A stretch of DNA of 64,000 nucleotides from Devosia faecipullorum. Lineage in GTDB: Bacteria > Pseudomonadota > Alphaproteobacteria > Rhizobiales > Devosiaceae. Both the position numbers and the translations under genes were made by a program. Positions 55,124 through 63,433 of this stretch are shown piece after piece. The stretch is from positions 62,001-126,000 of the forward strand of contig NZ_JACDXV010000004.1 in assembly GCF_015158295.1 (NCBI RefSeq), written 5' to 3'. The notes under the pieces are model-generated. The model was given only the letters and a program-made list of their open reading frames with translations, did not search any database and was not told where the DNA came from. Every line of letters begins with the position of its first letter. Position 1 is the stretch's first letter.

Positions 55124-55224
55124 TGCGTTTCCAGCAAAAGTGAAAACGGTTTTGCGGTTCGGAAACGCGAAAAAACAAGGGCCTAGATCATTTCACCGTT
55201 TCCATGAAACGGTGAAATGATCTA
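55124..55224. repeat. Two-hairpin mosaic intergenic palindrome (rhizobial RIME-like)
   Basis: The first part (55126-55170) is an imperfect hairpin with GCGTTTCC/GGAAACGC and GCAAAA/TTTTGC arms. The second is a perfect 19-bp stem (55184-55202 with 55206-55224) around a 3-nt loop. An AAAAAACAAGGGCCTAGA linker joins them. This layout matches a mosaic palindromic repeat that I know from Rhizobium, Mesorhizobium and relatives. The right arm includes the dusA stop codon (55222-55224), so the element forms the exact 3' end of that gene. Confidence 0.8.
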
Positions 55225-56277
55225 AACGGCTTCGGCGCGGTCTTCCACCGCCGCCAGCGCCCGCATGAACACTTCCGGCCCGGCCTGCGGGCGGCAGGCA
55301 TCGACACTCATGATCTGGCGGAAAATCCGCGCGCCGGGACGGCCATTGGCGAGGCCCAGCATGTGACGGGCGATGCCGTTGAGCCGCACGCCGCGCCCCA
55401 ATTGTCCCTCGGCATATTCGGCCATCGTCGCCATGATCGCGGCGAGATCGGGCACAGGGCGATCATCGCCGAAAATGCGCGCATCGACCTCGGCCATCAG
55501 CATGGGATTGTGATAGGCGGCGCGACCCAGCATCACCCCATCCATCTGCGCCAGATGCGCCTCGGCCTGGTCCAGCGTCTCGATGCCGCCATTGATCATC
55601 ATCGACAAAGGCGAAAGCCGCTGGCGCAAACGATAGACGCGCGGATAGTCGAGCGGCGGGATGGTGCGGTTTTCCTTGGGGCTCAGCCCCTGCAACCAGG
55701 CCTTGCGCGCATGCACGTAAAGCGCGGCGACACCGGCCTCCACCATGGCGTCGGCGAAGCGGTCGAGGCTTTCCTCGATGTCCTGATCGTCGATGCCGAT
55801 GCGGCATTTGACCGTGACCGGCATGTCCGTCGCCCCGCGCATGGCGCGCACGCATTCGGCCACCAGTTCCGGCTCGGCCATCAGGCAGGCGCCGAACTTG
55901 CCCGATTGCACCCGGTCGGACGGGCAGCCGACATTGAGATTGATTTCGTCATAACCGAAGCCCGAGGCAATGCGCGCCGCCTCGGCCAGTTCCGCCGGAT
56001 TGGAGCCCCCGACCTGTAACGCAATGGGGTGCTCCACCGCATCGAACCGCAAATGCCGCTCGGCATCGCCATGCACGATCGCCCCGCTATTGACCATTTC
56101 GGTGAAGAGCAGGCCATGGCGGGTCAACAGGCGATGAAGGACACGGCAATGGCTATCGGTCCAGTCCATCATCGGCGCGACGGAAAAACGGCGCGATGCG
56201 GCGAGGCCGGGACGCATCTGCGTTCCACCGGCGGTCACGTCACCAAGAGATGCCTGTCGCTGCGCTTCTGTGTTCAT
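55222..56277 (-). CDS. dusA: tRNA-dihydrouridine(20/20a) synthase DusA
   Basis: A 351-aa FMN enzyme that reduces uridine to dihydrouridine in the tRNA D-loop. Motifs seen: SVAPMMDWTDSHCRVLHRLL (DusA-specific MMDWTDRHCR-like), INLNVGCPSDRVQSGKFGACLM with the catalytic Cys, CRIGIDDQD, and NGIARHMLGLANGRPGARIFRQ in the C-terminal helical domain. ATG 56277 (MNTEAQRQAS) is plausible; Met codons closer to the core could also be used. The stop codon lies in the arm of a large palindrome. Confidence 0.93.
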   Translation of the reverse strand: MNTEAQRQASLGDVTAGGTQMRPGLAASRRFSVAPMMDWTDSHCRVLHRLLTRHGLLFTEMVNSGAIVHGDAERHLRFDAVEHPIALQVGGSNPAELAEAARIASGFGYDEINLNVGCPSDRVQSGKFGACLMAEPELVAECVRAMRGATDMPVTVKCRIGIDDQDIEESLDRFADAMVEAGVAALYVHARKAWLQGLSPKENRTIPPLDYPRVYRLRQRLSPLSMMINGGIETLDQAEAHLAQMDGVMLGRAAYHNPMLMAEVDARIFGDDRPVPDLAAIMATMAEYAEGQLGRGVRLNGIARHMLGLANGRPGARIFRQIMSVDACRPQAGPEVFMRALAAVEDRAEAV

Positions 56278-56375
56278 CGGAGCCTGTTCGCCATGGCCCA
56301 TAGGCGGCCATGGGCCTATCTGGCGCAGAACAATCAGGGGTGCAAGGGCCGGCAGCGCCGGGCAACCATGCGCGA

Positions 56376-56465
56376 TTAGCTGGCGAACACGCCGACAAAG
56401 CCGATGGACGTCGCCAGGGCAATGGCGACGATCAGCGCCCAGAGGGTGATTTTTTCCGCATCCAT
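56376..56465 (-). CDS. Possible 29-aa single-pass membrane peptide
   Basis: Thirty codons on the minus strand encode MDAEKITLWALIVAIALATS, ending GFVGVFAS: an acidic start and one continuous hydrophobic helix. It lies in the 250-bp gap between the ABC permease and dusA. No clear Shine-Dalgarno is seen, which lowers confidence. No other frame in the gap is coding-like. The peptide has no family that I recognise. Confidence 0.35.
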   Translation of the reverse strand: MDAEKITLWALIVAIALATSIGFVGVFAS

Positions 56466-56524
56466 GGCCGTGCTTTAGGTCGATACAAGCCCGCCGGCAA
56501 TTGCGGGAAACGTCGCACCTCTCC

Positions 56525-57586
56525 TCACCCCGACCGGTTCCTGCGCCGCATCAGCAGAATGAAGAACAGCCCGCCGACCAATCCGGTAATGATGCCGATG
56601 GGAACGTCGAGCGGGGGAATGATCACCCGCGCCACCATGTCGGCGGCGACGATGAAGATCGCCCCGACCAGCGCCGATAGCGGCAGCACCCGCCGGTAAT
56701 CGCCGCCCACCGCCATGCGCACCAGATGCGGGATCATCAGGCCGACAAAGGAGATGATGCCGGAAAAGGCCACGGCCGCGCCGGTCAGCAGGGCGCAGAC
56801 GACAAAGACTACGGTGCGGAAGCGCGCCGCTGGCAGACCGAGGGTCGTCGCCGATTCATCGCCCAGCGTCATGGCGTTGAAATTGCGGGCATTGAAAATG
56901 AGATAGGCGCCGCACAGGATCAGCGCCAGCAGCGGATAGGGCAATTGCGCCCATTGGGCGAGCCCCAGCCCGCCCAGCATCCAGAACACCACCGTATGGG
57001 TGGCGCGCGGATCGCCGAGGAAAATGCCCAGACTGCCAAGCGAAGTGATGACGAAGGAAATGGCCACGCCGGTCAGCACCAGCCGGCTGGCATCGCTGGA
57101 ATGGGTAAAGCTGGCGACACCGACGACGATTGCCGTAGTCAGCAGCGCCCCGCCAAAGGCAAAGAGCGGCACGGTGATGAGGCCGAGGAACATGCCAGTA
57201 TGCAGCAGCACGATGATGGCACCGAAGGCCGCGCCCGAGGAAATGCCCAGCAGGTGCGGGTCGGCCAGTGCATTGCGCGTCACCGATTGCAGCGCCGCCC
57301 CGACCAACGCCAGGCTGGCCCCCACGATGGCCCCCAGCACCACGCGCGGCAATCGCACTTCCCACACGATATTGTCCCGGCCCGGCGACCAGGTCTGTTC
57401 GACACTGCCCGGCGCAAGATGATTGACGATGACGCTCCAGACGATGTCGAGCGGAATGCCCACCGCGCCAACGCTGACCGCCATGATGCAGACGAGACCG
57501 AGGACGATTACCAATCCGGCCATGAGCAGCGGCATGGCGTGGATCAGCGCATGGCGCGGTTCGCCGACGAGATGCTTGTGGGACAT
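56525..57586 (-). CDS. FecCD/BtuC-type ABC importer permease
   Basis: A 353-aa polytopic permease of the BtuC/FecD family (about ten TM helices). Signatures are WEVRLPRVVLGAIVGASLAL, GAALQSVTRNALADPHLLGISSGAAFGA (the classical R-N-P/A-LADP-LG-SSGA block) and the coupling-helix region GIISFVGLMIPHLVR. It closes an operon of ATPase, binding protein and permease under a cobalamin riboswitch, so I infer transport of vitamin B12 or another corrinoid. The 131-bp gap between it and the binding-protein gene shows no extra feature. A weak ribosome site precedes ATG 57586. Confidence 0.92.
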   Translation of the reverse strand: MSHKHLVGEPRHALIHAMPLLMAGLVIVLGLVCIMAVSVGAVGIPLDIVWSVIVNHLAPGSVEQTWSPGRDNIVWEVRLPRVVLGAIVGASLALVGAALQSVTRNALADPHLLGISSGAAFGAIIVLLHTGMFLGLITVPLFAFGGALLTTAIVVGVASFTHSSDASRLVLTGVAISFVITSLGSLGIFLGDPRATHTVVFWMLGGLGLAQWAQLPYPLLALILCGAYLIFNARNFNAMTLGDESATTLGLPAARFRTVVFVVCALLTGAAVAFSGIISFVGLMIPHLVRMAVGGDYRRVLPLSALVGAIFIVAADMVARVIIPPLDVPIGIITGLVGGLFFILLMRRRNRSG

Positions 57587-57717
57587 GAGCTTTCAGGGAC
57601 CGGCAAATCCGATCCCCTCCGTTAAAGATTGAACAATTCGGCTCGGCCTCGCCGCAGAAGCGGGCTCGATGGCTCCCTGATGGCGTTCAGATCGTCACCT
57701 TCTGGCAACCGCCCCAA

Positions 57718-58662
57718 CTAGTCGCGAAACGCGGCGGCGAGGGCCTTGATGGCACCGATATTGCGGGGACCGGGCGTGGCCTCGACATAGGGCAAGACCA
57801 CGAAGCGGTCGTTCTGCACCGCCGGAATATCCTTGAAGGCCGGGTTGTTGCGCATGAAATCGGCCTTCTCCCCGGCCGTGACGCTGCCATAGTCGACAAT
57901 GACGATCACATCGGGATTGCGCTCGATCACCGGCTCCCAGCCGATCTCGACCCAGCTCGAATCCACATCGTCCATGATATTGACGCCACCTGCGGCCTCG
58001 ATCAGGGCGCTGGGCATGGCATAGCGCCCGGCGGTGAAGGGCTTGGCTTCGCCCGAGTCATAGACGAAAACCGTCACCTCGTCGGCGATTGCCGGCAGGC
58101 TGGCGGTGAAATCGGCCAGTTCCTGCTTATATCCGTCCACCAGCGCCTGCGCCTTTTCCTCGACGCCGAAAATGCGCCCCAGATTGAGCAGGTCGGCATA
58201 CATATCGTCGATGGAAGCCTTGGGCTTGGTCATGACATGGATGCAGCTCTCGGTCAGTTCATAGACCTTGATGCCGAATTCGCCGAGGGTTTCGGGGGTG
58301 ACTTCGCCACCCACCCGCATGCCGTAATTCCAGCCGGCAAAGTAGAAATCGGCATCGGCGCCGAGCAGCACTTCCTTGGTCGGATAATTGTTCGACAATT
58401 CCGGCAATTGGCCGATGCCCTCGCGCAATTGCGCATCCAGCGTCTTCCAGTCCGAGACGCCCGTATAGCCGGCCATGCTCTCATTGAGCCCCAGCGCCAG
58501 CATCATTTCGGTGAGGTTGACGTCGTTGGAAATGGCGCGGGTCGGCGCCGCCTCGAAGGTGACCTCGCGGTCGCAGCTCTGGATGGTGACGGGAAAACCC
58601 GAGGCCGAGGCCGCGCTGGTCAGCACGGCGGTCGAGATGGCGATGATCGGCAATAGACGCAT
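57718..58662 (-). CDS. BtuF/FecB-type periplasmic corrinoid (or siderophore) binding protein
   Basis: A 314-aa protein with signal peptide (MRLLPIIAISTAVLTSAASA) and a bilobal class III binding fold: ISNDVNLTEMMLALGLNESM, YVPTKEVLLGADADFYFAG-like block, and IEAAGGVNIMDDVDSSWVEI near the hinge. ATG 58662 is chosen because GAGGAG lies 8 nt upstream; the frame runs open much further but overlaps the ATPase gene in the shadow frame. Sequence type also covers ferric-siderophore binders; the upstream cobalamin riboswitch argues for a corrinoid. Confidence 0.88.
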   Translation of the reverse strand: MRLLPIIAISTAVLTSAASASGFPVTIQSCDREVTFEAAPTRAISNDVNLTEMMLALGLNESMAGYTGVSDWKTLDAQLREGIGQLPELSNNYPTKEVLLGADADFYFAGWNYGMRVGGEVTPETLGEFGIKVYELTESCIHVMTKPKASIDDMYADLLNLGRIFGVEEKAQALVDGYKQELADFTASLPAIADEVTVFVYDSGEAKPFTAGRYAMPSALIEAAGGVNIMDDVDSSWVEIGWEPVIERNPDVIVIVDYGSVTAGEKADFMRNNPAFKDIPAVQNDRFVVLPYVEATPGPRNIGAIKALAAAFRD

Positions 58663-58673
58663 GGATAAGCTCC

Positions 58674-59480
58674 TCATGATTTGGAAGGGTCGAGATGAAA
58701 GGAAAAGCGTGGACGCCCCGTCGCCGGATGCGCGTCGATCAAAGCCTCGACCGCAAAGGTCCGGCGGATATTTTCGGGGGTCAGCGCGGCGAGCGGCGGG
58801 CCGAATTGCACGCTGCGTCCGCCTTCGAGCACCAGCACGCAATCGGCATGCGCCGAGGCCAGGGCGAGATCGTGCAGCGAGACGATGATCGTGGTCGGCA
58901 GCCCGGCCAGCAGGTGCAGCACTTCCAATTGATGGCGGATGTCGAGATGATTGGTGGGCTCGTCGAGAATGAGCAGGTCCGGCTTCTGCACCAGCGCCCG
59001 GGCGATCATCACCCTCTGCTTTTCCCCGCCGGAGAGCGAGGCGAAATCGCGGGAGGCGAAGGCGGTGAGGTTCATCAATTCCAGCGCATCTTCGACCGGG
59101 CCATAGGCCGGACCGCTCCATTGATCGAGATGAGGGGTCAGACCCAGTTCGACGATCTCGGCGACGGAAAGGCCGAAATCGGACGCCGATTCCTGCAACA
59201 CCGTAGCGACGCGCCGCGCCAGCGCCCTGGATTGCATCCCCCTAATATCGACGCCATCGAGCGCCACCGAGCCCGAGGACGGGCGGTGGAAACGGTAGAG
59301 GCATCGCAACAGGCTGGATTTGCCGGCGCCATTGGGGCCGACCACGGCCAGCATCTGGCCGGGCTCCACCGAGAAATCGAGGTCGTGAATGATGCGCGGG
59401 CCGCCCGGCGGTCCCCAGCTCAGGCCGGAGACGGCAATGCGGGCCGGATTAGTGCCGACAAGACGCCGTGCAAGCTCCAT
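58674..59480 (-). CDS. BtuD/FecE-type ABC importer ATPase
   Basis: A 268-aa ATPase. Walker A GPNGAGKSS, Q-loop LQESASDFGLSV, signature LSGGEKQRVMIARAL, Walker B LLILDEPTNHLD and H-loop SLHDLALAS are all complete. ATG 59480 (MELARRLVG) is 6-7 nt after GGAGG and lies inside the 3' end of a short Cys-rich frame on the same strand, with a 32-bp out-of-frame overlap. Longer frames upstream run through the riboswitch and are rejected. It is the first full gene of the riboswitch operon. Confidence 0.92.
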   Translation of the reverse strand: MELARRLVGTNPARIAVSGLSWGPPGGPRIIHDLDFSVEPGQMLAVVGPNGAGKSSLLRCLYRFHRPSSGSVALDGVDIRGMQSRALARRVATVLQESASDFGLSVAEIVELGLTPHLDQWSGPAYGPVEDALELMNLTAFASRDFASLSGGEKQRVMIARALVQKPDLLILDEPTNHLDIRHQLEVLHLLAGLPTTIIVSLHDLALASAHADCVLVLEGGRSVQFGPPLAALTPENIRRTFAVEALIDAHPATGRPRFSFHLDPSKS

Positions 59481-59559
59481 CGGGGCCTCCGCCAAAAAGG
59501 CACGGAGGCGCGGAAGAACCGTTGAGGCAATATGCTGCGATGTGGTCGTCGAGCGCCAT
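59449..59559 (-). CDS. Short Cys-rich open frame (36 aa) between riboswitch and ATPase gene
   Basis: ATG 59559 follows GAGGGGA at good spacing and starts 36 bp after the riboswitch aptamer. The product begins MALDDHIAAYCLNG and ends GACTASCRH, with cysteines at 11, 20, 30 and 34 and a C-terminal Arg-His. It overlaps the ATPase start by 32 bp in another frame, and the ATPase ribosome site lies within it, which would couple their translation. It could be a real metal- or corrinoid-binding peptide or just a coupling ORF. No known family. Confidence 0.45.
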   Translation of the reverse strand: MALDDHIAAYCLNGSSAPPCLFGGGPDGACTASCRH

Positions 59560-59594
59560 CTTCGTTCCCCTCGGCACACCCCGGCCGGGTTTCG

Positions 59595-59790
59595 TGGATG
59601 TCGCGGGCAGGTCTCCTGGCTCGCGGGTCATGGCGCTTCCGACCTTCCCGGCCTTGAGGCCAGTGGTATTCCGGAAGAACTCACCGCTTACAGTTGCGGG
59701 GGCAGCCACGGTCTTGGTCCCTGTTGGGTACGCCTCACCGTGTTCCCTTTTGATCCCTTAAAGCTGCCGCTCGCCGGGAACCTTCGACAC
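59595..59790 (-). promoter_or_regulatory. Cobalamin (AdoCbl) riboswitch
   Basis: On the minus strand the conserved elements occur in order: AAAAGGGAACACGGTGAGGC, GCTGCCCCCGCAACTGTAAG, the B12-box-like CCACTGG, CGGGAAGG and finally GCGAGCCAGGAGACCTGCC near 59605-59625. These are the core aptamer sequences of cobalamin riboswitches. It precedes the 36-aa frame and the btu-type importer operon, which it should shut off when corrinoid is plentiful. No clear terminator follows the aptamer, so translation control is likely. Confidence 0.95.
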
Positions 59791-59973
59791 CGCCTTATGG
59801 CCGCGAGTCATCGGCGATGTCAATCTCGGTGCGCCGGCGCGAGAAAAATCCGGGTTCGGGATTGCCGCCGTCCGGCATTGGGTATCTGCTGCAATAATGA
59901 TCTGGATCAAAGCGCTTTGCGGCGCTTTGCTTCATGATCGGCAGGATTTCAGCTCAGCGGGGAAAACATCAAA

Positions 59974-60423
59974 ATGTACGACATTATCGTTTGCGCCATC
60001 GACGGTTCGGAGCTCAGCAACAAGGCGCTGAAGCAGGCATTGGCGCTCGCTGCCAAGACAGGTGGCAAGATCACCGCCGTCACCGTCACCGAGCCCTCCG
60101 TCATCGTCTCGCCCGGCGCCGAAATGATGATGATAGATACCAGCGAAATCATCGCCAATCTCGACGCCGCCAAGGCCGAATCCGCCAAGACGACCTTGGC
60201 GGAAGCCGAGGCCCTGGCCTCTGCCACGGGCGCGACCATTGCCAAGCTGCATGTCGCCAACAGCACAGCCGCCGACGGCATCCTGCATGCCGCCAAGGAA
60301 ATCAAGGCCGACCTCATCGTCATGGGCTCGCATGGCCGCCGCGGTCTGGGCCGCCTGCTCCTGGGCAGCCAGGCCGCCGAAGTGCTGTCCCATTCCGACC
60401 TACCCGTGCTGATCGTCAAATAG
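59974..60423 (+). CDS. Universal stress protein UspA family
   Basis: A 149-aa single-domain USP. The N-terminal strand YDIIVCAIDGSELSNKALKQAL and the ATP-binding signature GSHGRRGLGRLLLGSQA (G-x2-G-x9-G-S/T) are complete, so it is of the ATP-binding class. The middle (SPGAEMMMIDTSEIIANLDAAKAES) is Met-rich. Role is stress survival in the cytoplasm; no partner gene is adjacent. The 180 bp before it, up to the riboswitch, hold no other gene and probably carry its promoter. Confidence 0.92.
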   Translation: MYDIIVCAIDGSELSNKALKQALALAAKTGGKITAVTVTEPSVIVSPGAEMMMIDTSEIIANLDAAKAESAKTTLAEAEALASATGATIAKLHVANSTAADGILHAAKEIKADLIVMGSHGRRGLGRLLLGSQAAEVLSHSDLPVLIVK

Positions 60424-60457
60424 ACGGAGGCCGTTGCCCCCGCAAACTCGATATCCT

Positions 60458-60479
60458 CCCTCCCCCATCGAGGGGAGGG
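60458..60479 (+). terminator. Hairpin after the USP gene
   Basis: An 8-bp stem CCCTCCCC/GGGGAGGG with a 6-nt loop lies 35 bp after the stop codon. There is no T-tract. Similar CTCCC...GGGAG hairpins are frequent in intergenic DNA of this group, so it may be a dispersed element. Confidence 0.4.
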
Positions 60480-60575
60480 CCGCGGGTGCCCAGCCCCAGA
60501 CCCAACTAACATGTCAGTTCTGGCGCATTGCGCCGAAATCCGCTAAATCCCGGTCCGAACCATTCGGGCCCGGAC

Positions 60576-61949
60576 ATGACGCATTCTCTCCCCCGCCATA
60601 TCGCCGTCATCGACATCGGCAAGACCAATGCCAAGGTGGTGCTGATCGACAGCGGCACCCGCCAGCAGCTTGCCGCCGAGGGCATGCCCAACCTCGTGCG
60701 GCGCGAGGAGCCCTATCCGCATGCCGATGTCGAACGTTTATGGAGCTTCATTTCGGGCTGCCTGAAACGCCTTCATGCCGCGCATGGGATCGAGGGCATT
60801 TCCATCACCACCCATGGCGCAACCGGCGCGCTGCTCTCCGAAACCGGCCTGGTTCTGCCGATCCTCGACTATGAAAGCGACGCGCCCACGGCGTCGGAGG
60901 AAGCCTATGACCGGGTGCGCCCAGCGTTCTCTGAAACGCTGTCGCCGCGCCTGCCCAATGGCCTCAATTGGGGCGCGCAGCTCTTCTGGCAATCGCGCGC
61001 CTTCCCCGAGGATTTCGGCGAGGTCAGGGCCATCGTGCCCTATCCGCAATATTGGGCCTGGCGGCTGACCGGGGTGCTGGCCAGCGAAGTCACCTCGCTG
61101 GGTTGCCATACCGATCTATGGTCGCCCGATAGCGGCGATTTTTCCAGCATGGTCGATGAACTGGGCTGGCGACACCTCTTCCCCCCGATCCGGCCCGCCG
61201 CCTCGATCATCGGCACCCTTTTGCCCGCGATTGCCGCCGAAACCGGCTTGCCGCAAGACACGCCCGTCACCTGCGGCATCCATGATTCCAATGCCTCGCT
61301 GCTGCCGCATCTTGGGCGGCGCGAAACGCCCTTCACCATCATTTCCACCGGCACCTGGTCCATCCTGATGTCGGTTGGCGGCGATACCGGCGCGCTCGAT
61401 CCGGCCCGCGACAGCCTTGCCAATGTCGATGCCAATGGAAACCCGGTCCCCACGGCGCGCTTCATGGGCGGACGCGAATTCGATGCTCTGGTGCCCGAAA
61501 TCGTCGAGCCCAGCGCGGCCGATATTGCCCATGTCATCGCCCATGACATTCAGGCCCTGCCCAGTTTTACGCCGGGCACCGGCCCCTTTCCCGGCAAGAA
61601 AGGCCGCTGGACCTGCGATCCCGAGCGCCTGACGCCGGGCCAGCGCAATGCCGCCGCCTCGCTCTATCTGGCCCTGACGGCGCGGGCCTGTCTTGACCTC
61701 TGCACGATAGGCCGCCCGATCATCATCGAGGGACCGCTGGCGCGCAATCGGCTTGTCGGCGCGGCGCTGGCGCGGCTGACCGGCGTGCCGGTCCATGCCT
61801 CGGGGGATGCGACCGGAACCAGTCTGGGCGCCAGCCTGTTGTTCGGGGGCAGCCTGCCCGCAGCGGAGGGCAGCCTTGCATTCGCCCCTCTCGATGTTCC
61901 GGGGCTCGACGCCTATATTGAGAACTGGCGCCAGCGGGTCGAGAACTAG
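60576..61949 (+). CDS. FGGY-family carbohydrate kinase
   Basis: A 457-aa sugar kinase. The N-terminal phosphate-binding stretch is VIDIGKTNAKVVLIDSG, the second ATPase-fold half has CGIHDSNASLLPHL with the catalytic Asp and ISTGTWSILMSVGG, and the C-terminal adenosine loop lies in GDATGTSLGASLLFGG. It is most like the L-fuculose or L-rhamnulose-kinase-type branch, but the sugar is not certain. ATG 60576 (MTHSLPRH) is the natural start; the open frame before it is unrelated. No sugar transporter or isomerase is adjacent, so its pathway is unknown. Confidence 0.87.
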   Translation: MTHSLPRHIAVIDIGKTNAKVVLIDSGTRQQLAAEGMPNLVRREEPYPHADVERLWSFISGCLKRLHAAHGIEGISITTHGATGALLSETGLVLPILDYESDAPTASEEAYDRVRPAFSETLSPRLPNGLNWGAQLFWQSRAFPEDFGEVRAIVPYPQYWAWRLTGVLASEVTSLGCHTDLWSPDSGDFSSMVDELGWRHLFPPIRPAASIIGTLLPAIAAETGLPQDTPVTCGIHDSNASLLPHLGRRETPFTIISTGTWSILMSVGGDTGALDPARDSLANVDANGNPVPTARFMGGREFDALVPEIVEPSAADIAHVIAHDIQALPSFTPGTGPFPGKKGRWTCDPERLTPGQRNAAASLYLALTARACLDLCTIGRPIIIEGPLARNRLVGAALARLTGVPVHASGDATGTSLGASLLFGGSLPAAEGSLAFAPLDVPGLDAYIENWRQRVEN

Positions 61950-61978
61950 CCGCGCCCGGCGCCTACCGGGAGAGCGCC

Positions 61979-63271
61979 ATGGCCGTCCGCAAGCACCGCA
62001 TCGTCATCGTGGGTGGCGGGTTCGGCGGCTTGGCGGCGGCAAAGGCGCTGCGGCACGCGGATGCCGACATCGTGCTCATCGACCGGCGCAATCATCACCT
62101 CTTCCAGCCCCTGCTCTATCAGGTCGCCACCGCCGCGCTCGGCCCCTCGGAAATCGCCTGGCCCATCCGCCATCTGCTGCGCAAGCAGAGCAATGTCCGC
62201 GTATTGATGGCAACAATCGTTGGCGTGGATACGGACAAGCAGGACGTATTGCTCGAAGACGGCAGCGCCGAGCCCTATGACAGCCTCGTCCTCGCCACCG
62301 GCGCCCAGCACGCCTATTTCGGTCACGACGAATGGGAAGCCTTCGCGCCCGGCCTCAAGACGGTGGAGGACGCCACTGCCATTCGCCGCAAATTGCTGCT
62401 GGCGCTGGAGGCCGCCGAGCGCGAGGCCGACCCGGCGCGGCGGCGGGCCCTGCTCACCTTCGCCATTATCGGGGCGGGCCCGACCGGCGTCGAAATGGCT
62501 GGGGCTATTGTTGAACTGGGCCATGCCAGCATCAGGGGCCAGTTCAACACCATTGCCCCCCACGACCTGCGCGTGGTGCTGATCGAGGGCGGCGAGCGGG
62601 TCTTGCCCAATTTCGACCCCGAACTGTCCCGGTACACGCTCGAAGCGCTCCGCCGCACCGGCATCGAGGTGGAAATGGGCCGGATGGTGTCGTCCATCGA
62701 CGCCGATGGGGTGAGTTTCGGCGACCGGCGCGTGGACGCCAGAACCATCATCTGGGCCGCCGGAGTTGCTGCCTCGCCGGTGGCACGCTGGCTCGGCATC
62801 GAGGGTGACCGGGCGGGGCGCATCAGGGTCGCGCCGGATCTTTCAGTGCCCGGTCTTCCGAATATTTTCGTCATCGGCGATGTGGCCAGCATCATTCAGG
62901 CCAATGGCAGGCCGGTGCCCGGCGTCGCACCCGCCGCCAAGCAGGCGGGCCGGCATGTCGCCCACGTCCTCCGGGACCGGCTCGCAGGCAAGGACGCATC
63001 CCTGCCCTTCCGCTACCAGCATGCCGGCGATCTGGCCACGATCGGCAGGAGTTCGGCGGTGATCGATTTCGGCCGCGTCAAGCTCAAAGGCTGGATCGCC
63101 TGGTGGGTCTGGGGCTTTGCCCATATCTATTTTCTGGTCGAGACGCGCACCCGCATCTTCATCACCCTGAGCTGGCTCTGGATTTACCTCACCGGCCAGC
63201 GCAGCGCCCGGCTGATCACCCATGGCATGGTGCCCGAGAACAAGCCGCTCGAAGCGGGCGATGAGACCTGA
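61979..63271 (+). CDS. ndh: Type II NADH dehydrogenase (NDH-2)
   Basis: A 430-aa peripheral membrane flavoprotein that passes electrons from NADH to quinone without proton pumping. FAD motif IVIVGGGFGGLAAAKAL, quinone-side HHLFQPLLYQVATAAL, NADH motif FAIIGAGPTGVEMAGAIVEL and the second FAD motif IFVIGDVASI are present. The C-terminus (WIAWWVWGFAHIYFLVE ... FITLSWLWIYLTGQR) is aromatic and hydrophobic and anchors it to the inner membrane. It starts 30 bp after the FGGY kinase gene, so a shared transcript is possible without obvious function link. Confidence 0.93.
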   Translation: MAVRKHRIVIVGGGFGGLAAAKALRHADADIVLIDRRNHHLFQPLLYQVATAALGPSEIAWPIRHLLRKQSNVRVLMATIVGVDTDKQDVLLEDGSAEPYDSLVLATGAQHAYFGHDEWEAFAPGLKTVEDATAIRRKLLLALEAAEREADPARRRALLTFAIIGAGPTGVEMAGAIVELGHASIRGQFNTIAPHDLRVVLIEGGERVLPNFDPELSRYTLEALRRTGIEVEMGRMVSSIDADGVSFGDRRVDARTIIWAAGVAASPVARWLGIEGDRAGRIRVAPDLSVPGLPNIFVIGDVASIIQANGRPVPGVAPAAKQAGRHVAHVLRDRLAGKDASLPFRYQHAGDLATIGRSSAVIDFGRVKLKGWIAWWVWGFAHIYFLVETRTRIFITLSWLWIYLTGQRSARLITHGMVPENKPLEAGDET

Positions 63272-63309
63272 CGATCATCGGGTTTGATTGGAGACCGCTC
63301 TCTCCCCTT

Positions 63310-63386
63310 GCGTCACCACCCGGCTCGTTCGGGTGGTCCATACGATTTACCGGCACACTGGATTGCCCCGACAAGCCGGGCAATGA
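63310..63386 (+). repeat. Dispersed degenerate hairpin repeat, copy 3 (best preserved)
   Basis: Two hairpins: ACCACCCG (63315-63322) with CGGGTGGT (63330-63337), and ATTGCCC (63362-63368) with GGGCAAT (63378-63384). The second half matches 26694-26723 at 27/30 positions, and the whole layout matches 49276-49340. It fills the gap between the converging ndh and EamA genes and may serve as their terminator. Confidence 0.65.
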
Positions 63387-63433
63387 AGATGGAGTGAAGG
63401 CCCGTCGCGGCCCCTTCGAATAGCCGAAACCGC

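Noticed and set aside
59481..59709. Longer N-terminal extensions of the ABC ATPase and of the 36-aa frame
   Set aside because: They would run through the riboswitch aptamer, whose conserved RNA elements explain that sequence; ribosome sites favour the internal starts.
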